64,000 nucleotides of DNA from Lactarius indigo (Eukaryota; Basidiomycota; Agaricomycetes; Russulales; Russulaceae): contig JAFKAC010000201.1 of NCBI GenBank assembly GCA_025766275.1, positions 1 to 64,000 on the forward strand. The letters run 5' to 3'. Below the pieces are notes generated by a model that searched no databases, was not told the origin of the DNA, and saw only the letters and a program-made list of their open reading frames with translations. The position numbers and the translations under genes were made by a program. Positions 21,444 through 33,470 of the stretch are shown here, piece after piece (within the stretch, counting starts at the first letter, position 1; each line of letters starts with the position of its first letter).

Positions 21444-22040
21444 TTTCTCTAAGAAGCAGAACAAGGCCCCGTTGTACATATCCCTCGTGCACGCTCGTGA
21501 TCGCGGTCAACAGGCCAACAGAAAGGAGCCGTCTCCAATTTGACCAAATCTATTTCCCTCCCTCGATTGATAGAACCATAGTCTATGTATGTTGTGTAGT
21601 TTCTCGACTTCAGTGCATAGTTAATGTAGGCGCCGGGTGTGTGCGAATGATACCTGGGGAAGAATTGTCCTTACACTTTCCATAGGTTTCACTTACGCTC
21701 ACTTACGCCTGGATAGTTAATGTTCCTATCTAGTACTCCTTGACGTTTTTAAAATTAAAATTAAAAAAAACAACACAGTACATTTACACGGTTATGTGCA
21801 CACCCCCACCGGAAATAAATAGCTCTATCTGAAATAAACTGCTGTTGAGCCGATGTGCTCTCAATAAGGGGTAGGGCCCTTGCTCGCTGTGCCAGATCCA
21901 CATTGGCACTGGCTGCTGTGTTGCATCCCTTTGATTCCCTCAAATATGTTCGACCCTAGTCAACAGACGACCGTGAGCCTGAGGAGCATCGGCCGACCTT
22001 AATATATGTTCGCTTTTTACACCAATCATCTTACTACACT
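21444..22040 (+). repeat. 3' flank of lipase unit 3
   Basis: Third copy of the post-lipase flank (TTACGCCTGGATA, TATCTAGTACTCC, ATGTTCGACCCTAGTCAAC). It includes an AAAATTAAAATTAAAAAAAA tract. No gene is seen. Confidence 0.5.
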
Positions 22041-22620
22041 TTGATATAGAGAAAACGGTAAGTTGCAAAGAACAACCCATTTAGCAACTCTGCAAGAACC
22101 TGCCAGTGGTGGCGGTTCATTACCGCGGGAGACCCCTATTTGTTCAGCTCGTTCCACCTCTGAATTTGGCATACGCAAGAATGAATGAGGCGGCTTGGTT
22201 GAAGGAAACATCGCCGCGGCGGACGCTGACGTACCAGGGGAGATGAGGTACATTTGAAGAACCCGCGGAGCCGCTCCTCACGCGTGATGGTCGCGAGCCA
22301 ACGGAAGGTCGGGCGGTATTAGATGTTCAGCAAGGAGTTCTGGAAGCGGTACTTCACTTTTTGTATGGGGTGGCGCGTGTCAGTGGAACGCTCTCGCTCC
22401 AACTTTCCGTTTCGTACGATGGTCACCCGTGTTAAATTTGAATCCCCCAGGGTCCCTGCGACGATACCGTTGAGAAAATCCAGAGTACTAATAGGATCAA
22501 GTTCGACCGTGTGCAGGCGCCACCCAGAGACAAAAATCAATAGATTGCTGCGGGGGGTCGTGAGAGTTCGTTTCCCAGAGAACCAGATGTAGCACACTAA
22601 CTTCAGACGCATCAAGGTTA
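22041..22620 (-). pseudogene. Carrier gene remnant 4
   Basis: Retains exon 2 (VKYRFQNSLLNI, then a TAA stop, then ...TITREERLRGFFK) and part of exon 1 (VELDPISTLDFLNGIVAGTLGD). The stop in exon 2 and loss of everything after exon 3 make it non-functional. Confidence 0.7.
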
Positions 22621-23273
22621 TGCGTGCTCTGCTACGGTACGTTGTTGCCTAGCAGGTGGCAGTACCACCGCGGACGGAATCTCGCATCCAACGAAGTCCG
22701 TCGGTCCGCTCGGATCGGTGCAGGTGTGTTATTAGACGCTGTTAAAATTATTAAGTTACGCTTTTGTCTTTTACTGCGGAAACCAATATCGTGCTACTCA
22801 GCTGCGATACGATTCATAATGGAAGCTCCTTCGGACACCTTGTATACTTGTGGGACAGACATGAAACATGTCGCCGTGGACATTCTACGTATCGAGCCAA
22901 GTATCAAGCAATGCGTTCTAATTTAGTCGCTTAAATCCTGGAATCCAAATGGTCGGGTTTTCACCACTGAATTAGAGCACAGGGGGTCAATCGGAACCAT
23001 GGCACTTTGATCTTTCTCCTGGCAGGGCAGTGGCAGACGATTTACTGAGTTTTCCAGAATAGGTCTGGCACAACAAGAGGATTTCAATGACGTTGGATTT
23101 GCGAAAATCGGACGCTCGACCTCGCAACGCGATGCATCACTCTCCTCGCCCCTACCTTCCACTACCTCGCTTCCTTTGGTATCCTGAGCTGGCCCAGATG
23201 AATTCCCGCACATAAATCATGGCGTCCGTACGTCATCCTGTTAGTGCACCGTCGTTTCACCTCTAATACGACC
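22621..23273 (+). promoter_or_regulatory. Lipase 4 promoter region
   Basis: Homologous intergenic sequence with CTGAGCTGGCCCAGATG followed by CATAAA at 23211-23216, a weakened TATA box compared with the other copies. Confidence 0.55.
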
Positions 23274-24487
23274 ATGGTTTTGTTGTGGTCTTCTGTCTTC
23301 GCTCTCGTGCTCGTCGGACTTGTCCATGCAGCCTTAGTCAAGCGTCAGGATATCGCCCCACTCAGCTCCAGTAAAATAGCCTCCTTCGCTCCGTTCACTC
23401 ACTTCGCGAGCACAGCTTACTGCAACTCCTCCACGACAAGAAACTGGAGCTGCGGCTGTGCGTCGCTCTACCTCTCCGTGCAGCCATGGTGTACTGATCG
23501 CCCTCTTCTAGTCAACTGCCAAGCAAACCCTGACTTCCAGCCAGTGGCGTCCGGAGGCGATGGCGACGGAACGCAATTTTGTAGGATACAACCATAGTTG
23601 ACCTGGTCCTGGGTTATACTCACGCGGCCTCCGCACAGGGTATGTCGGGTTCTCCCCATCGCAAAATACCGTCGTTGTTGCCCACCAGGGAACTTCCACC
23701 AGCAAGTTGTAAGCGAACCTTGCTCAGATATTCTTTCGGCACCTTCGCTCATTCCTCGCACCAGATTACCCATACTGATTGATATCGATTTCATCCTCGT
23801 GCCACTGGACTCGTCCCTCTTCCCGGGTGTTCCATCCTCCGTGGAGGTACACGATGGCTTCGCCTCGGAACAAGCTAAGTATGTTACACGTCACACACTC
23901 TCGTTAACGCTCCGTATCCTGACAAAATACTTGCGCAGGACTGCACCCACGATCCTCTCCTATGTCCAGCAGACGCTCTCAGCGCACGGCACGTCTTCCG
24001 TGACCGTCGTCGGCCATTCTCTCGGCGCGGCGCTCTCGCTCCTTGATGGCCTCTACCTCCACCTCCATCTCGACGCGAATGTGAACGTGCAGGTGATCGG
24101 CTATGGCATGCCTCGCGTCGGGAACGAGGCATTTGCAAACTGGGTAGACAGCCAGCTGGGTGGCCAGGTGGCGCACATCAACAACAGGAAGGACCCCGTC
24201 CCGATCCTTCCTCCCAGATTTTTGGGCTTTCACCACGCCTCGGGGGAGGTTCATATCACGGATTCGAGTACATGGGAATCTTGCCCCGGTGAGCCTTTCT
24301 CGTCACTTTTTGCCCCTCTCTCGGGCGTGCGGGTGTGGCGAGGTGCTAACGAGAGCGCGCAACGGGTTGCTTTTCAGGCCATGACAATCCCTCCACTGAG
24401 TGCACCGTCGGCGATGTGCCGAGCATCTTCAATGGAAAAGCCAGCGATCACCACGGGCCCTACGGCGACATCTCTATGGGCTGCTGA
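23274..24487 (+). CDS. Secreted class-3 lipase, copy 4
   Basis: Exons 23274-23457, 23512-23580, 23639-23708, 23765-23878, 23939-24288 and 24378-24487 give 298 residues. Signal peptide MVLLWSSVFALVLVGLVHA then VKRQ. Ser is in GHSLG, Asp in NRKDPVPILP and His in SDHHGPY. It reads HQGTS after the oxyanion strand and CGFNC at the exon 1/2 junction, where the others have CGANC or CGSNC. Open throughout. The degraded TATA box suggests altered expression. Confidence 0.88.
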
Positions 24488-24840
24488 TCTATCTCAGAAG
24501 CAGAACGAAGCAGAACCCGTCGTACATCTGCCTCGCAAATGCATGCAACAGAAAGGAAACTGTATTTCTCTTTCATAATGTACATACCGTTGAATCAGTA
24601 CTAATCCAAGAGTTCAGTTGTGTGCAAGTTTAAGGAGTGCAATAGGTCGCGTGTTCCCAATGTCGTCTTAGCCTAAAATTTGGGAGGTGAGGTAGGATAT
24701 ATTGATATGAGATCATTTGAAACAAGAGAGATCCACCCAAGAGTTCGAGGACTGTACGGCAAAGAAACTGAGATTCAGTCAGCTATCAAGGCAGTCTTGT
24801 CGGAGCTTGCAACTTTGTTTGGGGACATAGTAAGACTTGA
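24488..24840. other. Spacer after lipase 4
   Basis: I see no gene. The 3' flank shared by units 1-3 is not recognisable here. Confidence 0.4.
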
Positions 24841-25420
24841 AGGAGAAAGTGGTGAGTTGAAAGGGGCACCCCATTCAGCAGTGGTGGGCCATGGCCGTGG
24901 GGACCCCTTGATCTTCCACCTCTTTGGCACAGACAGGAGAGCATGTGAGGGGGAGAAACATTGTCGCGGCAGACACCAATGTATCAGGGGAGACAAGGTG
25001 CCCTTGAAGAGCTCACGGCGCTCCTCACGTGTGATGTGATCGTCGTGAGCGCGTGGAAAGTCGAGCGGTATTAGATGTTCGGCGCGGAGTTCTAGAAGCA
25101 GTACTGTACTTCACTTTCGTGTGCCAGTGGGGTAGGGCGTGGGACCAGGCACGGAACGCTCTCGCTTTAATTTCCCGTTTCGTATGGCGATGTATGGGAC
25201 CCATTTGGGCCAAATGGGAATCTACAACTAGACCAGGGACCCTTGCGACGGTGCTGGAGGGAAAATCCAGAGTGGGATCAAGTTCGACTGTGTGCAGGCA
25301 TGCGGTGCTCGTATGTCAGTTGATCCCTTAAAAATTAAAATTAAAAAATCGACAGATGGTCGCGTGGGAATGACAGCCTGAGCCCATCGGTTTGTTGTCT
25401 TGAGAATCAGACATAGCCCC
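24841..25420 (-). pseudogene. Carrier gene remnant 5
   Basis: Matches to carrier exon 3/2 (GGTGGGCCATGGCCG, ACCAATGTATCAGGGGAGAC, GTGCCCTTGAAGAGCTCAC), to exon 1 (CTGGAGGGAAAATCCAGAGT, GGGATCAAGTTCGACTGTG) and to the start region (TTGAGAATCAGACATAG at about 25402). Indels break all frames. Confidence 0.6.
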
Positions 25421-26504
25421 GTAGCTAGCTCTCAAGCGCATGAAGGCTGTGCGGGTTCTGCTCCGGTACGTTGTTGCTTGTTGGGATCCCAGGACTGCGC
25501 CGTGGCAACCCGGGCAGCAAGACCACGGAGGCACAAAAATCGCTCACCGGCAATCATCGCTCAGAGGTATCACCCCGGTCCACTCGGATCGGTGCACACT
25601 GCACATGGCAGACCTTCCCTCCATTTCGGGAGAAGCCGCCCTCAACGTTAAGGTACCCAGGCTTTCAATTCAATTCTCTCGATATGAAACCAATGTTGTG
25701 CTACATTGGCGATACTCCACTCTTCAGACTCTCTTGACCGGGTAGTCAACGTCTCTTCGGACCCTTTGTGCACTTCAACTTGTTGCACTGGCTTTGATCT
25801 GATACAACCATTGATATCTCAATTCAAAGGACGTGTTCGGCACCATGAATCATATTAATCACCCAGCGGGTCAATCCGGAACCATAACACTTTGATCCTT
25901 CTCTTTACAGAGAGTGGCAGACCCTGTTTCTGAAAACTTCCTGAATAGGTCTGATACAAGTGCAGCTCTTGCCAAATAGCCTTTTTTTCTAGCCATGCGC
26001 AAAACCAACTTCTTGTGAGCGAGCCCTTGTGGTCTCCCTCGCCAAGGAAACGCAGCGGTATGCGAAAGGGTATATCTTTGGCTGGACAAATGTAACGTGC
26101 TCGTGGTTACACTTCGTCACATGAACAACCACGAAACACTTCAGCAGGTGATCATCATTCGTGCCGAGCATTCAGTTCCCAGACACTCCTGTGCTTCCCA
26201 ACACTCTCAAGCTGTGAGGCTCGTGATGTGGGCGATGCTCAGCGAGCAGGTGGTACCAAGATCCCAATGCCGTTTGTTGATCTGTCCTGGCTTCGAAATG
26301 TGTTATTGTTCTCACTAGTCTCATGCGCAACCACCCCGTCGCTACCACGCGATGCTCGTCTCACCACGACACTGTGACATCGTTTCTCCAAATGGCGAGA
26401 GACGTAGTACCTTGAGCTGGCCGAAACGCGTCCCCGGGCCCTATATAAGCCGTAGTGCTTGCCCGCCGTCCTGTCAGCGCATTGTCGTTTTCACCTCTAC
26501 GATC
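25421..26504 (+). promoter_or_regulatory. Lipase 5 promoter region
   Basis: About 1.1 kb of promoter-type sequence with the GGATCGGTGCAC block at 25588. CTTGAGCTGGCCGAAACGCG lies before TATATAAG at 26442-26449, 56 bp before the ATG. Confidence 0.55.
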
Positions 26505-27730
26505 ATGGTCTTGTTGCGATCTTCTGCTATTGCTCTCGTGCTCGCTGGACTTGTCCAGGCAGCCGCAGTCAAGCGTCAGACTATCACTTCACTCAGCTCC
26601 AGCCAAATTTCTTCGTTTGCTCCGTTCACGCACTTCGCGAGCACCGCATACTGCAATCCCTCCACAACCAGAAATTGGAGCTGCGGTTGTGCGTCACTCT
26701 CCGCCCTTTATACTTCCCCGCGCACTCCTAATATACTGATGGTCGTCTTCTAGCCAACTGCCAAGCAAACCCCGACTTCCGGCCAGTGGCGTCCGGAGGC
26801 GATGGCTCAGGAACACAGTTTTGTGGGATACATAGCTGACCTTGCCCTGAGTCGTACTCACGCAGCCTCCGCACAGGGTATGTCGGGTTCTCCCCGTCGC
26901 AAAACACCGTTATTGTCGCCCATCAAGGCACCGACACCAGTAAATTGTAAGCAAACCTTGCTTAAACGTTATTCCAGTACTGTCGCTAATCCTCGCGTCA
27001 GCTTGGCCGACCTGACTGACGCCGATTTCTTCCTCGAGTCACTGGACACAACCCTCTTCCCAGGTGTTCCATCCTCCGTGGAAGCGCACAATGGTTTCGC
27101 TTCGGAACAGGCTAGGTATGTCACACCCCCCTCTCTCTTCCATGCCCTGCATACCGACCAAATTATGTGTAGCACCGCCCCCGCGATCCTTTCTGCCGTC
27201 CAGCAGACGCTCTCGGCACACGGCGCGTCGTCTGTGACCGTCGTCGGCCACTCCCTCGGCGCGGCGCTCTCACTCCTCGATGGTGTCTACCTCCGTATTC
27301 ATCTCAGCTCGAGCGTTAACGTGCGAGTGATTGGCTACGGGATGCCCCGCGTCGGGAATCAGGACTTCGCCAACTGGGTCGACAGCCACCTCGGAGGACA
27401 TGTCACGCACATCAACAACCGAGAGGATCCCATACCGATCGTACCCGGGAGGTTCTTGGGCTTCCATCACGCATCTGGCGAGGTTCACATCACGGACTCG
27501 GGCGTATGGGAAAATTGCCCCGGTGAGTTTCTTCTCTCTCCCTGGCGTCCGATTGCGGCTTTTGGGTGGGGCGCTGACGTTCGCACGCTTGCACACGTGC
27601 GCTGGGTTGCTTTGTTTTAGGCCAAGATAATACCTCCACCCTGTGCACTGTCGGAGATGTGTCGAACATCTTTGAGGGCTCCACTGGAGACCACGGGGGT
27701 CCCTACGCTGGCATCACGATGGGCTGCTGA
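26505..27730 (+). CDS. Secreted class-3 lipase, copy 5
   Basis: Exons 26505-26688, 26754-26822, 26877-26946, 27002-27115, 27173-27522 and 27621-27730 give 298 residues. Signal peptide MVLLRSSAIALVLAGLVQA then VKRQ. HQGTD at the oxyanion strand, Ser in GHSLG, Asp in NREDPIPIVP, His in GDHGGPY, C terminus MGC. It is the closest relative in this window of the inverted lipase 6; both use CACCGCCCC at the start of exon 5 and share the SSSVNVRVIGYGMPRVGN stretch. Intact. Confidence 0.9.
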
Positions 27731-28059
27731 TTTTCTTTGAGAAGCAGTTGATGCAGCATCCGTCGTTGTAGTACGTGTGCCCTGCGGGCCACAGAAAAAC
27801 AGGGGAACTCTATTATTCGTTCCCTTGTACGACTTCAAGTTTGTATATATATATTTATCAAAGGCGTGGAATGTAGCTATACCTTGTGATCGTGGATTAT
27901 CTGTGTTTGCCAATAAAAAGTTGGGGTTCAGGTACCCCCACAATATAAATATATCCGAGCCTGTCTGCCAAGAGCCAGCATTTCTGTACACTGGCATGTG
28001 CACTCGAGGGTAAGAATCTGCGAAACGCCCCTCTTTTCCTCCCGTTTTACGTGATTGGA
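27731..28059. other. 3' flank of lipase 5
   Basis: The CTGGCATGTGCACTCGAGGG segment resembles the flanks of lipases 7 and 8 near 34930 and 39305. No gene is seen. Confidence 0.4.
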
Positions 28060-28727
28060 TTAGGTGATTGAATTTGCTTGCCGTCGAGCTTTTGCTTCTC
28101 GAGCTCGTCTAGGGACTTGTGAGTATGGATTGACCCCGACTCTCCGGACATATTCGAGTGCCGACAGATTTATGTTTTTCTTCGGAACTGCCACTGAGAA
28201 CGGCCCATACAGCAGTGTCTGTTTCACTTTTCCTTCCGGGTTGGTACTTCGGTCGTCATCCCCTTCAAGTTCCCCACGGTCTTGACCCCTGCTACGAATA
28301 AGTGCACCTGCATCGAGACTCGGACTGGGCATTTTGTCGTCATCAGACACCGATGACGATGATTCAAGTGGAAACTTCTGCGGCCTTTCCTTTCTCCATT
28401 CCACTAGTAGTCGGAGCTGCTGATGCATGTACTTATATTGTTAGTACAATCTCGTTCTCGAAAACCCCTCGTGTGTACTCACGAAGTAGCTCTGTCAATT
28501 TCGTCCCTTCTCGATCTCGTATGGGCCCAGGGTCCCCGCATCACTTTATCGACCAGTTCCGTATACTCTGCACACACTTCGTATCTTCGCTGCGGAGTAT
28601 CTGCACTACCAAGTACACGGCCGGCTAGAAGATGTGTACAGTGGGTCACCTGAGCCTGCTTTGGCCCTTCGTGTACTCGTCCCGTCTCATGCACACATAC
28701 GGGCACCAAGTTCAGCTCGGAAGACAC
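28060..28727 (-). CDS. Possible orphan gene between tail-to-tail lipases
   Basis: Two open minus-strand segments, 28727-28479 (82 codons, MSSELNLVPVCVHETGRV...) and 28428-28060 (122 codons, acidic/basic, with SSSSVSDDDK and ending RRAREAKARRQANSIT), separated by a stretch with GTGAGT and ATGCATCAG splice-like ends. The phases I can read do not join the two cleanly, so it may be two exons of an unsolved model, a decayed gene, or chance. It is the only clearly non-repeated DNA inside the lipase array. I recognise no family. Confidence 0.25.
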
Positions 28728-28884
28728 GCTTGCAGATCACCTGAACCTCAACCCCCTTTACAGACTGCACATTTACATTGTTTACAGCTCCGCCTTTGTA
28801 AAAGGTTTTAAAGTTTCTGTTATGTGGCCCGCGATCGCGAGGCACATGTATGACGGGTTCCGTTGATTCTGCGTCTGAAAGAAA

Positions 28885-30104
28885 TCAGCAACCCATAGAG
28901 ATCCCATTGTACGGCCCATCGTGATCGCTCAGACTGCCCACGAAAATGTTCGGTACATCGCCAACGACGCACAGAGTGGAAGGATTGTCTTGGCCTGCAG
29001 TGAGAAGTGACCCCCCCGCGCGTCAGCAGAACAAAAGAGCCCGGAAGCAATCCTGGGAAACGACAAGTACTAGGGACTCACCGGAGCAATTTTCCCATGT
29101 GCCTGAGTCCGTGATGTGAACCTCGCCCGAGGCGTGGTGGAAGCCCAAAGACATGCCTGGCACGATCGGGATGGGGTCCTCTCTGTTATTGATGTGCGTA
29201 ACCTGGCCGCTCAGGTGGCTGTCAACCCAGTTGGCGAAGTCCTGATTCCCGACGCGGGGCATCCCGTAGCCAATCACTCGCACGTTAACGCTCGAGCTGA
29301 GATGAATACGGAGGTAGACACCATCGAGGAGTGAGAACGCCGCGCCGAGGGAGTGGCCGACAATGGTCACAGACGACGCGCCGTGTGCCGAGAGCGTCTG
29401 CTGGACGGCAGAAAGGATCGTGGGGGCGGTGCTACACATAATTTGGTCGGTATGCAGGGCACGGAAGAGAGAGGGGTGTGTGACATACCTAGCCTGTTCC
29501 GAAGCGAAACCATTGTGCGCTTCCACTGAGGATGGAACACCTGGGAAGAGGGATGGGTCTAGCGGCGTAAGGGTGAAACTGGCGTCGGTAAGGTCGGCGA
29601 AGCTGATGCGGGGGGTGAGTGGCAATGCCGGGTGAACCTCTATGCAGGGTTGGCTTACAACTCGCTGGTATCGGTTCCCTGGTGGGCGACAACGACAGTA
29701 TTTTGCGACGGGGAGAACCCGACATACCCTGTGCGGAGGCTACGTGAGTGCGACTCAGGACCAGACCATCTATGATTGTATCCCACAAAATTGTGTTGCC
29801 CCACCATCGCCTCCGGACGCTACGGGCTGAAAGTCGGGGTTTGCTTGGCAGTTGGCTAGAAGAAGGCCGTCAGTACATCATGGCTGCACGGGGCGGTAGA
29901 GATGCCAGCAAGCGACGCACCACCGCAGCTCCAGTTTCTCGTCGTAGAGGGGTTGCAGTATGCAGTGCTCGCAAAGTGAGTGAACGGAGCGAACGATGAG
30001 ATTTGGCTGGAGCTGAGTGGGGTGATAGCTTGACGTTTGAATACGGTTGCGCAGACGAGCCCAACGAGCACGAGAACGAATGCAGAAGGCTGCAATAAAA
30101 CCAT
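28885..30104 (-). CDS. Secreted class-3 lipase, copy 6 (inverted)
   Basis: Minus-strand exons 30104-29921, 29855-29787, 29728-29659, 29602-29489, 29431-29082 and 28994-28885 give 298 residues. Signal peptide MVLLQPSAFVLVLVGLVCA then FKRQ. Ser is in GHSLG, Asp in NREDPIPIVP and His in SDHDGPY. NCSG replaces CPG just before the last intron. TATATAAG lies at 30158-30165 on the same strand. The only copy on the opposite strand; its carrier remnant (31174-31377) is inverted with it, so the whole unit flipped. Intact. Confidence 0.89.
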
Positions 30105-31173
30105 GGTCGTAGAAGAAAACGACGATGTGCTGACGGGATGACGTGCAAATACCACGGCTTATATACAATGCGGGAGCGCATCTGGTCCAGCTCAGAATAC
30201 TATTCCTTTCGGCTTTTGGAGAAAACGAAGCCACGACAAAACAGTGAGCCAACCACCACGAGGTGGTTGTTGGGGCAAGTATGGACGAAGAGAGTGATGC
30301 ATTGCGTTGTCAAGATAGATCAGCTCTGACCGCATAGTTGAAAGGTTATTTGAATGTTGGGACCACCTGCTCTCAAAGCACCGCCATGAGTACAAGACTG
30401 TAGCTTGAGAAAACGGTGTACTGGAAGGCACAGTGTCTGGGAATGTTCGGCACGAATGGTGGTGACTTGGTGGAGCGTTTGTGGTTGCCCAGGTGAGGAG
30501 GCGCGACCACATGGCACGGAAGACGACGACGTGCCAAAGTTATCACGCTGCAGCGCATCGTGACGGCAACTAGGTGAGGGCGACCACAAGGGCCCGCTCA
30601 CAAGCACTTGGTCGGTGTGTGGCTCGAAGAGCTCTGGTGACAGACCCCCAGTGACAGACCCCCAATGTGACCGTCATGGTCAACTAAAAATACGCCCGTC
30701 ATTGAATATGGTCAAGCGCCATAGTGCCGATTGACATTCTGGGTGATATATATGGTCCATATGTTGATTCGTATGTTCTACTGGTTCTATCGGTTAATAT
30801 CACAAGTACATTTGCCTGCATGATGGGTCCGAAGAGTATTTGCATCTATCCGAGTAAGAGTGTCCGAAGAGTATGGCAGCCCCTGAGCAGCACGACGTTG
30901 GATTCCTTCCCCAATAGGCCTGGAAGACGAAGGGCAAAGGGAGAATCGAGACAGCAACCGTTGTCACGGCATCTTTTCTGGAGGATCATCATACTGTGTA
31001 GAGGGATATACACGTGCGTCTATCCGAGCGGACCGGCCCACGCGGTCTTCAAGCTGACCTCCGGCTCCGGCGTGCTGCCAGGCATTGCCCCAGCAATGCA
31101 CCCACAGGTCTGCTGTTCTGACAGGTAATAACGTGCAGAGGCAGAGGTCCACGTAACCATGGGATATTTGGAG
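30105..31173 (-). promoter_or_regulatory. Inverted lipase/carrier intergenic region
   Basis: Holds, in reverse, the promoter-type sequence seen before lipases 5, 7 and 8: the TATA box at 30158-30165, CTGAGCTGGACCAGATGCG just upstream, and the carrier-side block near 31000. A short tandem of GTGACAGACCCCC lies at about 30638-30663. No gene is seen. Confidence 0.55.
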
Positions 31174-31377
31174 ATGTCTGATTCTCAGGGAAATGAAGCC
31201 ACTGTGTTGTCAGGGTCCTCCAATGGTTCCACCACAACCATCAGTTCTATATCCAGCTCTATTTTTGGACCAACTGGACATATGCAAGTGGGGTTTGGCG
31301 CCTCTGCCGTCGAACTTGATCACCCTCGCGACTTTCTAGCCAGCACTGTTGCAGGCGCCTCGGGTCCCATGTGACAC
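31174..31377 (+). pseudogene. Carrier gene remnant 6 (exon 1, inverted)
   Basis: Plus-strand frame starting MSDSQGNE and ending VELDHPRDFLASTVAGASGP before a stop, matching the start (MSDSQDNE) and the VELDPTLDFLAGTVAG segment of the intact carrier. The rest of the gene is missing. Its orientation shows it belongs to the inverted lipase 6 unit. Confidence 0.75.
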
Positions 31378-31789
31378 AGCTAAAACCCACAAGTTAAGCT
31401 TATCGATACAAGGGGTTAGCAGAAATGCTAAGCACCCATAGGCCTAGACGGTGGGGCTGGGGGGTCCCATGGAGTGCCATCAAATTTTTGTACTCAAGTG
31501 CCTAATGCAAGCCCTACAAACATTAATGAAGAACCCCTTCTTAGCAACTTGCTTACAATATTTCTTTTTGCAGTAGAAAATGACATAGCAGCCCCCCCTC
31601 CCCCGAGTCATTGAAAATTTACCTTGTGAAGATGGGGGAGAGGTAGAAGAGGACGAGGGAGGGAAAAAGTCTATATCCCAAGCCGGCACTGCAGGTGCGT
31701 TGGGCCCGCAAGACATTGCACGCACGCCAAGAAGTTGTTCACGATGGCCAATGCGAGCCTCTACACAGATAAGTACTGCTTGTATTCTC
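31378..31789. other. Spacer between inverted and direct units
   Basis: No gene recognised. This is the right-hand junction of the inversion. Confidence 0.4.
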
Positions 31790-32510
31790 GTTCTTGCTGC
31801 TGGGTCTTGATAATTCCGATCGGCATCGTCAGGGACCCGGCAAAAACGAACATGGTTCTCAAGCCAGTGGTAGACTAAGCCTGGACCTGCGCTGATACTT
31901 GAATTGCAAGAGCGCAGTCGGCGTCAACGGGGAAGATCTGGCGTAGTGTGGGCTCTTGTTGGTCGTCAGCGTCCTGCCGCACTTGGATGTGGGGAAAGCG
32001 GTAAGTCACGAAGGGCCGCCCGTTCGGCAAGGATGCAGATGTCCGTATGGCGAGAGAAGTCCCGCCTGCGGTCGCATGGAGGGCCTCTACAGAAGCGGTT
32101 TGGATCCATATTCTAGAACCGGTACTTCATTTCGTGGGTCAGAACATGGAGAACCTCCAGGTGGAGATCTCTCTGAAATTCCGTTCGCTGAAGCAGAGCG
32201 TGGAACACCGACCTCTCTCTCTGAAATTCCGTTCTCACGTTGGTGAGCTAAACTTGGCCGGGCTCAGCTGTGGAATCTCATAGTACGAGTCGACTCGAGA
32301 CGCCTGCGGCCCGGATGATGCTGGGCAAGGAGGTTAAGAGGGGATCAAGTTCGACTGCAGAGACGCCAAGCATCGTCATATTGTCAGGTGTCTCAAAAAT
32401 AGAATTGAAGAAAGCAGATGGTCAGCTGCAGCGGACCCCTCGGTGGACTTTGACAGGCTTGACAGCGCACCGTTCTCGTTCCCGGAGAATCAGACATCGC
32501 ACCTTGCATC
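31790..32510 (-). pseudogene. Carrier gene remnant 7
   Basis: Longest remnant. It matches carrier exon 4 (CTGCTGGGTCTTGATAA, CCGATCGGCATCGTCAGGGA), exon 3 (GGGGAAGATCTGGCGTAGTG, GTCCTGCCGCACTTGGATG), degenerate exon 2, and the start (ATG TCT GAT TCT on the minus strand at about 32493). Indels break every domain. Confidence 0.7.
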
Positions 32511-33470
32511 GCAAAGTCAGCAGTGAAAGCTACACAGCGCTCTGATTCTGCGATTTTTCACTTTTAGGACAGCAGGATTCGTGCTCCTTTCGCCTCTGGG
32601 GCAGTGCTAGCAGCACCGAGGAACGACCAAGGAAACGACCAGGAAACGACCGAAGACTTGACCGAAGAAAACGCGGCGTCCGGTCCGCTTCGGATCGATG
32701 CACGTGGCATACCTTTCAGAGTCGCCGTGACAACAGTACTGTCTCGAATCTCCCTGTTCCTGTCCTTTAGGCTTACTGCAGAGGGAATCGAACGCCGATA
32801 CAGAGGCTTGATCACATTCTTGACAAGGAAATGCCATATCCTTAGCCGGATAAAGTTGAGGGTCTGTCACGAGAGCTCTCAAGAGAGCTCTTGCCAAATA
32901 GCCTTCCTTTCTAGCCACGTGCCAGACAGGTTCTTGTGCGCAAGCCTATGTGGTCGCCCTCACCTATGTGTCGAACCGATGTGCTACAGCTTGACGACTT
33001 TGGCACGTCATCGTCTTCCGCCTCATGCGGTCGCGCTTCTTAAAAATAGCCACAAACGCAGCCCAAGCGAGTTACTATTTTTCGTGCCTAACATTCCCAA
33101 ACACTATACTTTCCAACCACGTAATTCCGAGTCTCTCAGGCTATGGTCTCGTTCTCAGGGCGGTACTTTGCGAGCAGGTGGTACTGGCCTTCCAATAACG
33201 TCATAATTGTGCGATTCGGACGCTGATGTCTTGAACTCCCAATGTATCCTTTTCTCCGAGTCGATCCCCTCATCCCTACCCGTACCCACCACCACCTCCT
33301 GATGCATGGCGGTTGGCTCACCGTAATATCGTGACTTCATTTTCTCCGAAATGCACAAGGAATATTATACTGAGCTGGCCCACACGCGCTCCTGCAAACC
33401 TATATAAGTCATGGCACTCGTACACCGTCCTGTCAGCGCATCGTCGTTCGTCGTCGTCTCCTCTACAATC
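32511..33470 (+). promoter_or_regulatory. Lipase 7 promoter region
   Basis: About 0.95 kb of promoter-type sequence ending with CTGAGCTGGCCCAC and TATATAAG at 33401-33408, 63 bp before the ATG. It matches the region before lipase 8. Confidence 0.55.
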
